Assembly (NCBI RefSeq): GCF_004770265.1 | Contig: NZ_RQGQ01000014.1 | Coordinates: 186,001 to 250,000 of the forward strand | Length of the DNA: 64,000 nt | Direction of reading: 5' to 3' | DNA from: Leptospira congkakensis | GTDB taxonomy: Bacteria > Spirochaetota > Leptospiria > Leptospirales > Leptospiraceae | In this document: positions 52,801 to 62,750 of the stretch, in pieces | How positions within the stretch are numbered: position 1 is the stretch's first letter | Layout: each line of letters opens with the position of its first letter | The notes under the pieces: generated by a model | Database searches by the model: none | Told to the model about the DNA's origin: nothing | The model's input: only the letters and a program-made list of their open reading frames with translations | Translations under genes and position numbers: made by a program

Positions 52801-53885
52801 TGAAAGAGTACCTCTTCTATTTTTTTAGCTGTTTCTTCCCAAGTCCATTGTTTGGCTGGGAACTTTGGAGATCTGGGTTTTTTTGGACCCGACATCAATT
52901 CAAAACTACGAGTCCAATCCTTGGTTTCCTTTGGAGAAACATATAGATCGCACTTATCAGATAAAATTTCCTTAAATACAGGGATATCGGAGGCAACACA
53001 ACGTTTGTCTTCTAACATTGCTTCCAAAAGGGGAAGTCCAAATCCTTCGTGAAGGGATGGGAAAAAGAACGCCTTACATTGTTTAAATGCTTCTGCAAGG
53101 GTTTTATCATCCGGTTTTTCAATGAATTGAATCCCTAAGTTTTGAATTTTGGAGTCTTTTAGTTTTTGGTATAAAAACTCTCCTTCTTCACCCCAACCCT
53201 TCCGACCCATAATGAGAAGTGAATGTTTGTCTTTAGGGTGTTTGGTTTTAAAATCTAAAAATGCATCCACTAAACGGTTGATATTCTTCCGAGGTTCTAA
53301 GGTTCCCACTGTCAGAAAAAAATCTTTTGGGAACTTCTGTGTTTCTTTGGTTGGTTTTGGTTTGGAAACCCCAGGATACACAACAATACATTTGTTCTCA
53401 AAGTTTTGATTGAAATTAACAATTTCGATCTTAGTATTTTTTGATAAACAAAAGATTTTGTCCGCATTTTTCATCGTGACGGGGGACAAAAATTTATGTT
53501 GTATGTAGTTCCACTTAGCCATTGTTTCTGGCGCAGAAATAAAGTTTAGGTCATGATAATTTACATAACTGGGAATGGGGAGTTTGAGAAAAGGTAACAT
53601 TTGTATGGTGCCCCAAAATACTTCCACTCCATCTCTTTTGAGTCGTCTTGGTAGAATAAAATTTAAATAAATTGGTCCAGGAATATTTTTGGGTTCCAGA
53701 ACCACTTTTGTGTTGGGTCCAAGAAGATCATGAAACACTGGGTGAACTGGTTTGTTCGTATAGAGAAAAAATTCTTTATTTTTGTGTTTTGGTAGGATGA
53801 CTCGTAGAACTTCTGCTAAATAGCGTGAATTTCCAGTCATTCCATAGGCGAGGGGTCGCGCATCAATTCCGATTTTCTGTTTCAC
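52797..53885 (-). CDS. GT4-family glycosyltransferase (GT-B fold)
   Basis: The 362-residue protein starts at GTG 53885, with AAGG ten bases upstream; a TTG at 53894 would leave AAGG only one base away. The N-terminal half has KIGIDARPLAYGMTGNSRYL; the C-terminal half has the nucleotide-sugar motif CKAFFFPSLHEGFGLPLLEAM, the E-x7-E of GT4 (with TVGTLEPRKNINRLVDAF before it). It transfers a sugar from a nucleotide donor, probably onto a lipid-linked acceptor at the cytoplasmic membrane. Overlaps the GT87 gene by 23 bp. Confidence 0.9.
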   Translation of the reverse strand: MKQKIGIDARPLAYGMTGNSRYLAEVLRVILPKHKNKEFFLYTNKPVHPVFHDLLGPNTKVVLEPKNIPGPIYLNFILPRRLKRDGVEVFWGTIQMLPFLKLPIPSYVNYHDLNFISAPETMAKWNYIQHKFLSPVTMKNADKIFCLSKNTKIEIVNFNQNFENKCIVVYPGVSKPKPTKETQKFPKDFFLTVGTLEPRKNINRLVDAFLDFKTKHPKDKHSLLIMGRKGWGEEGEFLYQKLKDSKIQNLGIQFIEKPDDKTLAEAFKQCKAFFFPSLHEGFGLPLLEAMLEDKRCVASDIPVFKEILSDKCDLYVSPKETKDWTRSFELMSGPKKPRSPKFPAKQWTWEETAKKIEEVLFQ

Positions 53886-55152
53886 GCAATGCAAACCTTA
53901 CAATATAAAAATACAATAGACTAGTGGTGTAGAATAAAACCGAAAACATTGATAGTAAGGCTTCTGTTTTTGAGCCAACAAAAGTTCTATGAGCAAGAAG
54001 TGGTAAACTCAAAATAAAAAACAAAACGTAAATTTCTTTTTTATCTTCTAAGTTCACAATTCGATTTAGGATGAAATAAATCGGTACCAAACAAATGATA
54101 AAACTATGAACCCAACTGATCCCACTAAAAAGAGCGGATATTAAAAATAGTAATGAAATGATTTCCCATTTTTTGTTTTCTTTTTTCCAAAGAAGTAAAA
54201 GTGGGATTCCAAATAAAAATACAAATAGTAGTTGGATGATTTTTAAAATAGAAAGTGAGACGTTGAAAAAAGGCAGTCCATAGGTTGGTTGGTTGATCAT
54301 GTCCGCACCGGAAACAAAATATTTTGCCAAGGTAGAACTTAATGATTGGTTGTTTTTCCAAGACCGAAGAAGCGGATTACTAAATGCATTTCCTAAAATT
54401 TCTGTGAGCCATTCATTTGTCATTTGAATGGTGTAGTCCCAGTTATATAAAAGGGGAAGGGCATTCCAAAGAATCATTCCCAGTAAAAACCAAAGGATTC
54501 GTTTGTATTGTTTTTCATAAACAAATACAAAAAGAAATACCAAAGGGGTGATTTTTATACTCACTGCCAGAGCCAAAAGGATACCGCTGACCAAATGCGA
54601 TCTTATGGTAAGTGATACTAACACAAGTAAAATGAGGAGGATCCCCACTTGGTTGTTTTGGATATGACTTTCTAAAAATCGAAAATTAAATAATAAACTA
54701 CCTAGTAAAATCAGATAGGGGAATTTTGTTTTGTGATTAGAAATTTCTTTATTTTGAAAAATTAAATATAAGATTAGAGCTAAAGCAATGATACTCAATA
54801 ATTCGAATACAAGGGCAGCCCCATTTTCGGATAGGTAGGTAAACGGGATCAGTAAAAAGGAAAATAATGGAGGGTAGATATAAGTTGCAGTTTCGTTTTG
54901 TAAGGCAACAAGTAGATGGAGATTTTCTGGGAGGAAGAGGTCTTCCACGGTTTTAATTTTAGTTTGGAGTTCAAAAGCCACATCAAACCGATAGAGATTT
55001 TCACCCGTTTCCCAACGTTCCGCCGCATGGTAATAATCCAAAAAATCTGATTTTTGTTTGGATCTTGAGACAGAAAGGGCCAGTAGAATCAAAAGAATTG
55101 CAGTTAAGACCCATTTCCCTCGGTTCTCTAAGTTTTCTAAAAATTTCCACAT
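53863..55152 (-). CDS. GT87-like polytopic glycosyltransferase (DUF2029)
   Basis: The 429-residue protein has about 11 membrane helices. The early loop SDFLDYYHAAERWETGENLY and TATYIYPPLFSFLLIPF are the GT87/DUF2029 signatures (an Asp in the first extracytoplasmic loop and a YPP motif), as in polyprenyl-phosphate-mannose alpha-mannosyltransferases. I chose ATG 55152, which has TAGGA about eight bases before it, over the start at 55203. It is the first gene of the minus-strand glycan cluster and is divergent from queA. Confidence 0.82.
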   Translation of the reverse strand: MWKFLENLENRGKWVLTAILLILLALSVSRSKQKSDFLDYYHAAERWETGENLYRFDVAFELQTKIKTVEDLFLPENLHLLVALQNETATYIYPPLFSFLLIPFTYLSENGAALVFELLSIIALALILYLIFQNKEISNHKTKFPYLILLGSLLFNFRFLESHIQNNQVGILLILLVLVSLTIRSHLVSGILLALAVSIKITPLVFLFVFVYEKQYKRILWFLLGMILWNALPLLYNWDYTIQMTNEWLTEILGNAFSNPLLRSWKNNQSLSSTLAKYFVSGADMINQPTYGLPFFNVSLSILKIIQLLFVFLFGIPLLLLWKKENKKWEIISLLFLISALFSGISWVHSFIICLVPIYFILNRIVNLEDKKEIYVLFFILSLPLLAHRTFVGSKTEALLSMFSVLFYTTSLLYFYIVRFALRETENRN

Positions 55153-55215
55153 AGTTTTCCTACCATTCCCAATATTTCTGGTTAATTGACAAGGTTTTCC
55201 CAAGGGTATACAAAG

Positions 55216-56256
55216 ATGGATTTTTTACAGGAATACGATTTTCACCTTCCCGAGGAACAGATTGCTAAATTTCCCTTAGAAAAAAGAGACGAGTCGCGAC
55301 TTCTTGTGGTGGATAGGTCCCAATCTAAATTTTGGGAAGCACCTCTCTTTCGAGACATTACTAACCTTGTGCGACCAGGCGATGTTTTTGTATATAATGA
55401 GACAAAAGTGTCTTATCGTCGCGTTTATCTACAAGTAGAATCCGGTCGTATTCACGAATCGATTTTTTTAGAACCAGAGGATGAAACTGGAAATGTTTGG
55501 TTATGTATCTTAAAAAATAGAGCCAAATTAAAGTTAGCTGATAAATTGTTCCCCGTTGGCTTTCGAGAATTTGAATTTTCCTATAAAGGGGCAAAAGAAG
55601 AACTTTCTGTTTTATCTTCGGAGAGGTCAATTTCGGATTTTGACTTTGAAATCTTTGGAAACATTCCAATTCCGCCTTATTTAAAACGAAACGTAACGGA
55701 AGAGGACAAAGTTCGATACCAAACTATTTTTGCCAATCGTTCGGGGTCTGTTGCGGCACCAACGGCAGGGCTTCATTTTACTGACCAGCTGAAAAAAACT
55801 TTAGGATCTCGAGGTGTCGAGTTTCTTCCAGTGGAATTGCAGATTGGTTATGGGACATTTCGTCCTCTGACCACCGAACAATGGCAGACTAAAACGCTAC
55901 ATAAGGAGAACTACTCAGTTCCTGCATCCACCGCTACAAAGTTAAACGAAGCAAGGAAGGAGAATCGGAGAGTCATTGCAGTCGGAACTACGACTCTCCG
56001 TGTATTGGAATCTGTGTTTGATTCTCAATTGAAGACATATAAGGTGGGAGTAGGGCAAACTGACATCTTTTTGTCGCCAGGTGACGACATTCAATCAGTA
56101 CAAGGTCTGATCACAAATTTTCATCTTCCTAAATCTAGTCTTCTGCTTCTTGTCAGTGCGTTTGCTACGACTCAACTTGTGTTGGATTCTTATCGTTATG
56201 CATTGAAGAACGGGTTTCGCTTTTATTCTTATGGTGATTCGATGTTCCTGTTTTAA
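55216..56256 (+). CDS. queA: tRNA preQ1(34) S-adenosylmethionine ribosyltransferase-isomerase
   Basis: The 346-residue enzyme begins MDFLQEYDFHLPEEQIAKFP, the QueA N terminus; a TTG 30 bases upstream is not used by this reasoning. Other motifs are GDVFVYNETKVSYRR, GSVAAPTAGLHFT and VGTTTLRVLE. QueA transfers and rearranges ribose from SAM to preQ1 at tRNA position 34, the step before epoxyqueuosine. The gene stands alone between divergent and unrelated genes. The AT-rich upstream TTGACA at 55186 would give an mRNA starting after this ATG and so is not its promoter. Confidence 0.95.
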   Translation: MDFLQEYDFHLPEEQIAKFPLEKRDESRLLVVDRSQSKFWEAPLFRDITNLVRPGDVFVYNETKVSYRRVYLQVESGRIHESIFLEPEDETGNVWLCILKNRAKLKLADKLFPVGFREFEFSYKGAKEELSVLSSERSISDFDFEIFGNIPIPPYLKRNVTEEDKVRYQTIFANRSGSVAAPTAGLHFTDQLKKTLGSRGVEFLPVELQIGYGTFRPLTTEQWQTKTLHKENYSVPASTATKLNEARKENRRVIAVGTTTLRVLESVFDSQLKTYKVGVGQTDIFLSPGDDIQSVQGLITNFHLPKSSLLLLVSAFATTQLVLDSYRYALKNGFRFYSYGDSMFLF

Positions 56257-56308
56257 AAATAGATTTACATTCCTTTGAATTTAGGAAATATGTTTCTACA
56301 GTTTCTTT

Positions 56309-57328
56309 ATGTATTCCCCAAAAGCTTCGATTTTTATTTCCTTATTCTCTGGTTTAGGTTTGCTCGGGGTGGTTTTTATTGCTCCTGTAAAAGAACCTGC
56401 CGTAAAAGAATTAGAATCTCCAAGTTCGTTAGAATTAGGGGAAGAATATGTATATCCAAATCCTATTAAATTAAAGTTAAGAGAAGGAAATTCTCAAACT
56501 TTCGAATATAAGAAAACACTAAAGTCATTATCGTTGGGATTGTTGGGGGACGTTAAAGAAGGAAATTCTAAAAATTCAAAATGGAATTCTTCTAACGATT
56601 CTGGATCCAAAATCGATTTAGAACGTTCCCCTCAATCAGCATTGATTTGGGATGCTAAACTCTCTGGCGAACCTTCTTTGTCGCAACCAATCCTTACAAC
56701 GCCTGTACACCCCTCGGCTACATTGATTTTCCGTCAAATGGAAGCCAATAAGCGCCTATTAGTTGATCCAAAACAACTTTATGAATATCAGGATAGTTTT
56801 TCTCCATCGCGGTTTGTGAAAGTACAAACTTCTGTTTATAATGTAAAAACAGAAAATCCTGTTACAGCGTACGGTGCGGAAGGTGGAAAGTTTTCTTTTT
56901 TTTTTGGTAGCGACAAGGTCCAACTAAACGTAAAATACAATTACGTAAACGCAAGACCTAATGCCGCACAAGGGGGACAAACAGGTTTTTCTCCGACTCA
57001 GGACATTGCCTCTCTTGGTTTCATTGTTTTTCTCGGTCCATCTAAAAATTATTCTCTCTACGTAGGGAACCAAATCTTCAATGTTTTTAACGATCCCTTA
57101 TTACAAGTCAAAGACCAAAATGGTAAATCTCCAGAAACATTTTCTGCCTCTTTTCGCGGTAAACACCCTGGTCGCTTAAAAACTACTTTTTTTTTGAATT
57201 TTCAAAATCAATTCTATAAAGACGGTATGCTGATTGGGGTTCCCGGTGGATTTATGTATGGGAATGGCTTTAATGGAAAATCGTTTTATGAACAGGTTAC
57301 CTCACTCGGGATGGAACTTGCCTTTTAG
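56309..57328 (+). CDS. Putative envelope protein with barrel-like end, 339 residues
   Basis: It begins with a hydrophobic N-terminal anchor (ASIFISLFSGLGLLGVVFIAPV) then a polar, low-complexity region of about 90 residues (EGNSKNSKWNSSNDSGSKID). The last 200 residues are rich in alternating aromatic/polar strands (FFFGSDKVQLNVKYNYVNARP; TTFFLNFQNQFYKDGMLIGV) and end in LGMELAF with a final Phe, as in beta-barrels of the outer membrane. No family recognised. Its 3' end overlaps the next gene. Confidence 0.6.
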   Translation: MYSPKASIFISLFSGLGLLGVVFIAPVKEPAVKELESPSSLELGEEYVYPNPIKLKLREGNSQTFEYKKTLKSLSLGLLGDVKEGNSKNSKWNSSNDSGSKIDLERSPQSALIWDAKLSGEPSLSQPILTTPVHPSATLIFRQMEANKRLLVDPKQLYEYQDSFSPSRFVKVQTSVYNVKTENPVTAYGAEGGKFSFFFGSDKVQLNVKYNYVNARPNAAQGGQTGFSPTQDIASLGFIVFLGPSKNYSLYVGNQIFNVFNDPLLQVKDQNGKSPETFSASFRGKHPGRLKTTFFLNFQNQFYKDGMLIGVPGGFMYGNGFNGKSFYEQVTSLGMELAF

Positions 57329-57818
57329 AATCTTAAGTTTGATTGTTTTTTTGCTAAGCGTTAATGCTTGTTATCTGGGAGAAGAAAGAGAATCTAAACC
57401 CAAAAAAATAATTACCCCACCACTGGAACAATTGGCCATTTCTCTTTCTGAAAAAGGTTCTTATTTTCAACCGGAGCGACTCGTGGTTTTGACCTTTTTA
57501 GATCATGAGGGCAAAAAAAGTCCTTACGGTGAAATCCTCGCCGAAAAACTGACTACAGAACTTGTAAAAAAAGATCGTTTCCAGATTTTAGACCGACTTG
57601 CGAACGAAAAAGCTTTAAAAGAAGCAGGTATTGGTTTGGATGCTGCGACGGACACCGCCACCTTGCGGAAAATAGGCGACGTTTTGAAACTCGGTGTCAT
57701 CATTACAGGAATTGTGACTCCATACCAAGACGGAGTTTTTGTCAATACTAGGCTTATCGAAATCAAATCGGGGCTCATCCTCAAAGCTGACGAAGTTTAT
57801 GTCCGTATTGACGGTTAG
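57288..57818 (+). CDS. CsgG/FlgO-like lipoprotein
   Basis: The mature protein has the small alpha/beta fold of FlgO/CsgG-like proteins: RLVVLTFLDHEGKKSPYGEILAEKLTTEL, FQILDRLANEKALKEAGI, TLRKIGDVLKLGVIITGIV and NTRLIEIKSGLILKADEV. This core is strongly conserved among outer-membrane-associated lipoproteins. The signal is LSLIVFLLSVNAC with a lipid Cys. The start is uncertain because the N terminus lies inside the previous gene; I chose ATG 57288. A terminator follows at 57828. Possible role in an envelope assembly complex with the preceding barrel protein (inference). Confidence 0.72.
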   Translation: MNRLPHSGWNLPFRILSLIVFLLSVNACYLGEERESKPKKIITPPLEQLAISLSEKGSYFQPERLVVLTFLDHEGKKSPYGEILAEKLTTELVKKDRFQILDRLANEKALKEAGIGLDAATDTATLRKIGDVLKLGVIITGIVTPYQDGVFVNTRLIEIKSGLILKADEVYVRIDG

Positions 57819-57827
57819 AAAAGATAC

Positions 57828-57852
57828 TGGGTCTCACTAAAGACCCAATTTT
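57828..57852 (+). terminator. Intrinsic terminator after the CsgG-like gene
   Basis: TGGGTCT-CACTAA-AGACCCA forms a perfect 7-bp stem with a 6-nt loop, followed by ATTTTA. It lies ten bases after the lipoprotein stop and before aconitase, separating the two transcripts. Confidence 0.7.
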
Positions 57853-57929
57853 ACTGATTTTACTTCTTGTAGTTTAATTTTCGATTGATTCCCTTTTTTC
57901 ATGCAGTCTGATAGGTATAAGAGGTTCAG

Positions 57930-60185
57930 ATGGCATTTGATATAGAAATGATTGCGGCACGTTATTCCAAAATGGAAGCGGCCATAGCACAAGCCAGGAA
58001 GGTAGTGGGTCGGCCCCTCACACTTACAGAGAAGATTTTATACAACCACCTTTGGGATGGTAATCCAACAAAGAGTTTTGGTCGCGGTGTTGACTATGTT
58101 GACTTTGCACCAGACCGAGTTGCTATGCAAGATGCAACAGCGCAAATGGCGCTTCTCCAATTTATGCAAGCTGGTCGAAAAAAAGTAGCGGTTCCATCTA
58201 CCGTTCATTGTGACCACTTGATCACAGCAAAAGACGAATCTGGTGTGGATCTTACTTTTGCCGTCAAAGAAAACAAAGAAGTATATGATTTTTTATCCTC
58301 AGTTACTAATAAGTATGGAATAGGTTTTTGGAAACCAGGTGCTGGTATCATCCACCAAGTGGTTTTAGAAAACTATGCCTTCCCTGGTGGTATGATGATT
58401 GGAACCGATTCTCATACAGTGAATGCTGGTGGACTCGGAATGGTTGCGATCGGAGTTGGTGGAGCGGATGCTTGTGACGTGATGGCTGGTCTTGCTTGGG
58501 AACTCAAGTGGCCAAAAGCGATTGGTGTCAAACTCACTGGAAAACTAAACGGTTGGACTTCTGCAAAAGACGTTATCTTAAAAGTGGCAGGGATCCTCAC
58601 TGTAAAAGGAGGAACTGGTGCCATTGTAGAATACTTTGGTCCAGGTGCGGAAGCCCTTTCTTGTACTGGAAAAGGTACAATCTGTAACATGGGAGCAGAA
58701 ATTGGTGCCACCACTTCTACTTTTGGTTATGATGATTCTATGGAGAGATACTTAAGATCCACTAACAGAAGTGATGTGGCTGATCTTGCAAACAAATACA
58801 AAGCTCATCTCACTGCAGATCCAGAAGTTTATGCGGATCCATCCAAATACTTTGACCAAGTGATTGAAATTGATCTCAATACTTTAGAACCTTATGTAAA
58901 TGGTCCATTCACTCCTGACCTTGCGACTCCTATTTCCAAAATGAAAGAAGAAGCAGTAAAGAATGGTTGGCCCCTCAAAGTTGAAGTAGGTTTGATTGGA
59001 TCTTGTACTAACTCTTCCTATGAAGATATCTCAAGAGCTGCTTCTCTTGCAAAACAAGTGGCTGCCAAAGGATTAAAAACCAAAGCAGAATTCACCATCA
59101 CTCCTGGATCGGAACTGGTTCGATACACCATCCAAAGAGATGGATTCATTGATTCTTTCCATAATATCGGTGCCAAAGTATTCTCGAATGCTTGTGGCCC
59201 TTGTATTGGGATGTGGTCACGTGTGGGAGCAGACAAAAAGGAAAAGAACACAATCGTTCACTCCTTCAACCGTAACTTCCAAGCTCGCCAAGATGGAAAC
59301 CCAAACACATACGCATTCGTGGCATCTCCAGAGATCACTACGGCCCTTGCCATTGCCGGGGACTTAGGATTCAATCCACTGACTGACACTTTGACCAATG
59401 AAAAAGGGGAACAAGTAAAATTGGATCCACCTACTGGTGAAGAACTACCTAGCAAAGGTTTTGCGGTAGAGGATGCGGGTTTTGTCGCTCCTGCGGCTGA
59501 CGGTTCTGGAGTCCAAGTGATCGTGGATCCAGCATCCACTAGACTCCAACTCCTGGCTCCTTTCAAAGCTTGGGAAGGAACCGATCTCAAAGGATTGAAA
59601 CTTCTTATCAAAGCCAAAGGAAAATGTACAACTGACCATATTTCGATGGCAGGCCCTTGGCTTAAGTTCCGTGGTCACTTGGACAATATTTCCAATAACT
59701 TACTCATTGGTGCTACAAACAACTTCAACGGAAAAATCAATGAAGTGAAAAACCAACTGAACGGAAACTACGAACCAGTTCCACAAACCCAAAGAGCTTA
59801 CAAGGCTCAAGGGATTGGATCTATTGTAGTGGGTGACGAAAACTACGGAGAAGGATCTTCACGTGAACATGCTGCGATGGAACCAAGACATCTTGGTGTG
59901 AGAGCGGTTCTAGTAAAATCTTTTGCACGGATTCACGAAACAAACTTGAAAAAACAAGGGATGTTAGCACTTACTTTTGCAAACAAAGAAGACTACGATA
60001 AAATCCAAGAAGACGATGTGATTGATATTGTTGGACTCACTAGTTTTGCTGAAGGAAAACCACTCACTCTTGTGCTAAATCATAAGGATGGTAAAAAGGA
60101 TGAAATCTCCGTAAACCATACTTACAATGCACAACAGATAGAATGGTTCAAAGCTGGTGCTGCTTTGAATTTGATGAAAGCATAA
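57930..60185 (+). CDS. acn: Aconitate hydratase (mitochondrial-type)
   Basis: The 751-residue enzyme has the three iron-sulfur ligands Cys359 ([12 protein letters not shown]) and Cys422 and Cys425 ([10 protein letters not shown]), plus active-site motifs [22 protein letters not shown] and the swivelling C-terminal domain with [15 protein letters not shown]. It interconverts citrate and isocitrate in the TCA cycle. The sequence is of the short mitochondrial-like type rather than AcnB. It has its own transcription unit, bounded by terminators on both sides; GGTTCAG lies before the ATG as a weak ribosome-binding site. Confidence 0.96.
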   Translation: MAFDIEMIAARYSKMEAAIAQARKVVGRPLTLTEKILYNHLWDGNPTKSFGRGVDYVDFAPDRVAMQDATAQMALLQFMQAGRKKVAVPSTVHCDHLITAKDESGVDLTFAVKENKEVYDFLSSVTNKYGIGFWKPGAGIIHQVVLENYAFPGGMMIGTDSHTVNAGGLGMVAIGVGGADACDVMAGLAWELKWPKAIGVKLTGKLNGWTSAKDVILKVAGILTVKGGTGAIVEYFGPGAEALSCTGKGTICNMGAEIGATTSTFGYDDSMERYLRSTNRSDVADLANKYKAHLTADPEVYADPSKYFDQVIEIDLNTLEPYVNGPFTPDLATPISKMKEEAVKNGWPLKVEVGLIGSCTNSSYEDISRAASLAKQVAAKGLKTKAEFTITPGSELVRYTIQRDGFIDSFHNIGAKVFSNACGPCIGMWSRVGADKKEKNTIVHSFNRNFQARQDGNPNTYAFVASPEITTALAIAGDLGFNPLTDTLTNEKGEQVKLDPPTGEELPSKGFAVEDAGFVAPAADGSGVQVIVDPASTRLQLLAPFKAWEGTDLKGLKLLIKAKGKCTTDHISMAGPWLKFRGHLDNISNNLLIGATNNFNGKINEVKNQLNGNYEPVPQTQRAYKAQGIGSIVVGDENYGEGSSREHAAMEPRHLGVRAVLVKSFARIHETNLKKQGMLALTFANKEDYDKIQEDDVIDIVGLTSFAEGKPLTLVLNHKDGKKDEISVNHTYNAQQIEWFKAGAALNLMKA

Positions 60186-60215
60186 GCAAAACACAAGTTA
60201 AAGTCTAAAAACCAG

Positions 60216-60250
60216 TCGCCAGAAGGATTTCTCCTCTGGCGATTTCTCTT
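60216..60250 (+). terminator. Intrinsic terminator after aconitase
   Basis: TCGCCAGA (60216-60223) pairs perfectly with TCTGGCGA (60235-60242), with GGA/TCC extending inside the loop, followed by TTTCTCTT. It ends the acn transcript directly before the gene at 60253. Confidence 0.75.
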
Positions 60251-60252
60251 GT

Positions 60253-61407
60253 ATGCCAAAACAAAAATCAAAACCCATTACTGCCAAAACAGAAGAAACT
60301 TTGATTTGGACGGGATCTTCTTCTAACCAAACCAAAGCCCAAAAAGAATTTAACGACGCTCTCAAAAAACATAAAGAAATCTTAGAACATTCTAAAGAAA
60401 TCGAACCATTGTTTCAGATGGTAAACGATACCTATTTAAAAGAGGTTCTACCTGAGTTAGAAAAACAAAAAAAATTAGAACGAACGCGTTTTGAACTGAT
60501 GTGTGGCATTTTAATCGAAGAAAAACTTTCCTTTGGAAAGATGCAAAGGGAGTTCCTCCGTCGTTATCTTTTGGATATATGTACAGATTCGATTTTAGAA
60601 GACCCAAACTTCTATGGAAAATTCCGCGATTTATTAGAAACAAAATTTGAACGAATGGAAAGACTCCGGTATAAAAACCAAATGGAATCTAAAATCAAAA
60701 ATACCTTTGGAGTTGAAATTGATTTGGATGATTTAAACCGAACTGGGTTTGATTCCGAAGAAGAACGAGAATCACACGAAGAGAAGTATAGGGAATTTCG
60801 GGAAAAGTATGAGGAATATAGATCCGATTACTTTAAAGGTAGAGGCTCCAAAACAAACGAAAGAAAAAAGAGTAAATCGCAAATAGAAAAGGAAAAAAAG
60901 ATCTTAGAATCGGAACGTTTACTCAGCACAGACATCAATACTTTATTTAAAAATTTAGCAAAACTCATCCATCCAGATAAAGAACAGGATCCTGTTTTAC
61001 GGGAAAAAAAATCCAAACTGATGACAAAACTTTCTGGTGCGAGAGACAATATGAATATTGCAGAAATTCTAGAGATCAAAATGCAGGTTGATGAACTTCT
61101 TCCAAACCAACAAACGGATGTTTCTTTTCATGATACCTCCATCAAACGATTTGTGGGAATCATAAAAACAAAGATACGAGAACTCGAAGATTCCATTCGA
61201 CAAAGATTTTTTTCTCATCCCCTTATGGCTGATTTTTCAGAAAGAAAAATCACAAAAGAGTCTCTTACTTCTTATTTGAAACGAGTCAAAAATGACAATC
61301 AAATGGTGACAAAAGCTTTTGAAGAAGAAGTCGAACAACTGACGAAAGAACCAAAATATATCAAAGAAATGATACGTGAATTACAAAGTTTGGGAGTTCA
61401 ATTTTAG
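60253..61407 (+). CDS. J-domain-like protein with coiled coil, 384 residues
   Basis: The protein is highly charged, with predicted coiled coil around residues 150-220 (EERESHEEKYREFREKYEEY). Near residues 227-280 lies LFKNLAKLIHPDKEQDPVLREKKSKLMTKLSGARDNMNIAEIL, with the HPDK signature of a J-domain between two helices, so it probably stimulates DnaK. There is no G/F or Cys-rich DnaJ region. The start ATG lies three bases after the aconitase terminator, so its own promoter would have to be inside the acn gene or the terminator leaks. The 3' end overlaps the GTG of the methyltransferase by one base. Confidence 0.75.
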   Translation: MPKQKSKPITAKTEETLIWTGSSSNQTKAQKEFNDALKKHKEILEHSKEIEPLFQMVNDTYLKEVLPELEKQKKLERTRFELMCGILIEEKLSFGKMQREFLRRYLLDICTDSILEDPNFYGKFRDLLETKFERMERLRYKNQMESKIKNTFGVEIDLDDLNRTGFDSEEERESHEEKYREFREKYEEYRSDYFKGRGSKTNERKKSKSQIEKEKKILESERLLSTDINTLFKNLAKLIHPDKEQDPVLREKKSKLMTKLSGARDNMNIAEILEIKMQVDELLPNQQTDVSFHDTSIKRFVGIIKTKIRELEDSIRQRFFSHPLMADFSERKITKESLTSYLKRVKNDNQMVTKAFEEEVEQLTKEPKYIKEMIRELQSLGVQF

Positions 61408-62084
61408 TGAAAGGTTTTTTGAACAAAAAGAACTTTGGCCTTGGTAAAAATGGCAAAAAGTTTGATGACAGCTATTGGTCGGATATATACGGAAATGGAC
61501 TGGATGTTGATGGATCTTATAATGCCAAACAACATGCAGAATATTTAAAGGCTCTCTTCCAACTGATGGAAATCCCTGTTTATAAAATGGCAGACTTTGG
61601 TTTTGGAAAAGGGATCCTCCTTCGAGAGATGGTAAAAACTTTTTCTCCGGTAAAAGTGTATGCAGTGGATGCATCCAAAGAAGCCTTTGAAGATCTCAAA
61701 AAAAAAGATTGGGTCAAACGTTCTGACAAATTCCATTTATACAATGAATCCTTAGAGACTTTCAAACTTTCTAAATTAGAAAAAGAACCCGTAGAACTAG
61801 GGATTTGTAATTCGGTGATCCAATACCTTCCCGATTCTATGATTCCAGGTGTATTAGAGAAAATAGCAAAGTATTGTAATTATTTATATTTTACCGTGCC
61901 AACAAACGAAGACTATACGGTGATGAAAGAAGAAATGAGTTTTTCTGATCCTTATGCCTTTAGTAGATCCAAAAAGAAATATCAAAAGTGGATTTCTCGG
62001 GATTTCGAAATTGTCGGATACAATCTTTTACAAAGTAAATGGTTAGGTGAAAAGGGGTTTAAGGAAGATTTCTTTCGGATATAG
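61407..62084 (+). CDS. Class I SAM-dependent methyltransferase
   Basis: The 225-residue protein starts at GTG. It has motif I MADFGFGKGILLREMV, the acidic motif II VYAVDASKEAFEDLKK and a later LGICNSVIQYLPDSMI, a Rossmann-type SAM binding fold. The substrate is not evident. It overlaps the J-domain gene by one base and is followed directly by pnuC, so the three genes form one operon. Confidence 0.8.
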   Translation: MKGFLNKKNFGLGKNGKKFDDSYWSDIYGNGLDVDGSYNAKQHAEYLKALFQLMEIPVYKMADFGFGKGILLREMVKTFSPVKVYAVDASKEAFEDLKKKDWVKRSDKFHLYNESLETFKLSKLEKEPVELGICNSVIQYLPDSMIPGVLEKIAKYCNYLYFTVPTNEDYTVMKEEMSFSDPYAFSRSKKKYQKWISRDFEIVGYNLLQSKWLGEKGFKEDFFRI

Positions 62085-62090
62085 TTGTTA

Positions 62091-62750
62091 ATGACAGATA
62101 TTTTTTCCTATTTTTCAATTGAACTTCCACTTTTTTCTGTATTTGGTTATCCACTCAGTTTGATTGAATTCCTTGGAACAAGTTCTGGTCTCGTTTGTGT
62201 TTATTTGGCTTCCCGAAATCATATCCTCACTTGGCCGATTGGGATCTTTAACTCTATCTGTTTTTTCTTTTTATTTTTTCAAATTCAACTGTATTCGGAT
62301 ATGTTACTACAGATTTATTTTTTCGGATCGAGTATTTATGGTTGGTATGTTTGGCGAAAAAGAACCGGTGCTTATATAAAAATCCAATCTCTTGGCAAAA
62401 CAAAAAATATTCTTCTTGTTTTTACTATACTAATAGGGACTTATGTTTTAGGAGAAATGATAAGTCGGTTGCCAGTATGGATGCCACAAATTTTCGAAAA
62501 ACCACCGGCTTTTTTGTATTGGGATGCATTTACCACTGTAGCAAGTATTGTCGCCAATTTCTTGTTAGCGCAAAGAAAGTTGGAGTCTTGGTTTTTGTGG
62601 GTTCTTGTGGATGTAGTTTGTATTGCCATCTACTCCTTAAAGGAAATTCCTTTTGTGACTCTGGAATATATTGTTTTTTTACTCATTGCTTTTTATGGAT
62701 GTTACCATTGGTATCAGGAGTATCTAACGAATAAAGATAATCTTAATTGA
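62091..62750 (+). CDS. pnuC: PnuC-family nicotinamide riboside/mononucleotide transporter
   Basis: The 219-residue membrane protein has about seven helices with the PnuC hallmark GTSSGLVCVYLASRNHILTWPIGIFNS (W-P-x-G motif), FGSSIYGWYVW and YWDAFTTVASIVANFLLAQRKLESW. PnuC imports vitamin B3-type precursors by facilitated diffusion, driven by intracellular phosphorylation. The start is ATG 62091 or TTG 62085; I prefer the ATG. The 3' end overlaps the convergent kinase gene by 8 bp. Confidence 0.93.
   Translation: MTDIFSYFSIELPLFSVFGYPLSLIEFLGTSSGLVCVYLASRNHILTWPIGIFNSICFFFLFFQIQLYSDMLLQIYFFGSSIYGWYVWRKRTGAYIKIQSLGKTKNILLVFTILIGTYVLGEMISRLPVWMPQIFEKPPAFLYWDAFTTVASIVANFLLAQRKLESWFLWVLVDVVCIAIYSLKEIPFVTLEYIVFLLIAFYGCYHWYQEYLTNKDNLN

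Noticed and set aside
55186..55212. TTGACA and TATACA as a queA promoter
   Set aside because: The spacer is 15 bp and the mRNA would begin after the queA ATG at 55216, which is well supported by the protein N terminus.
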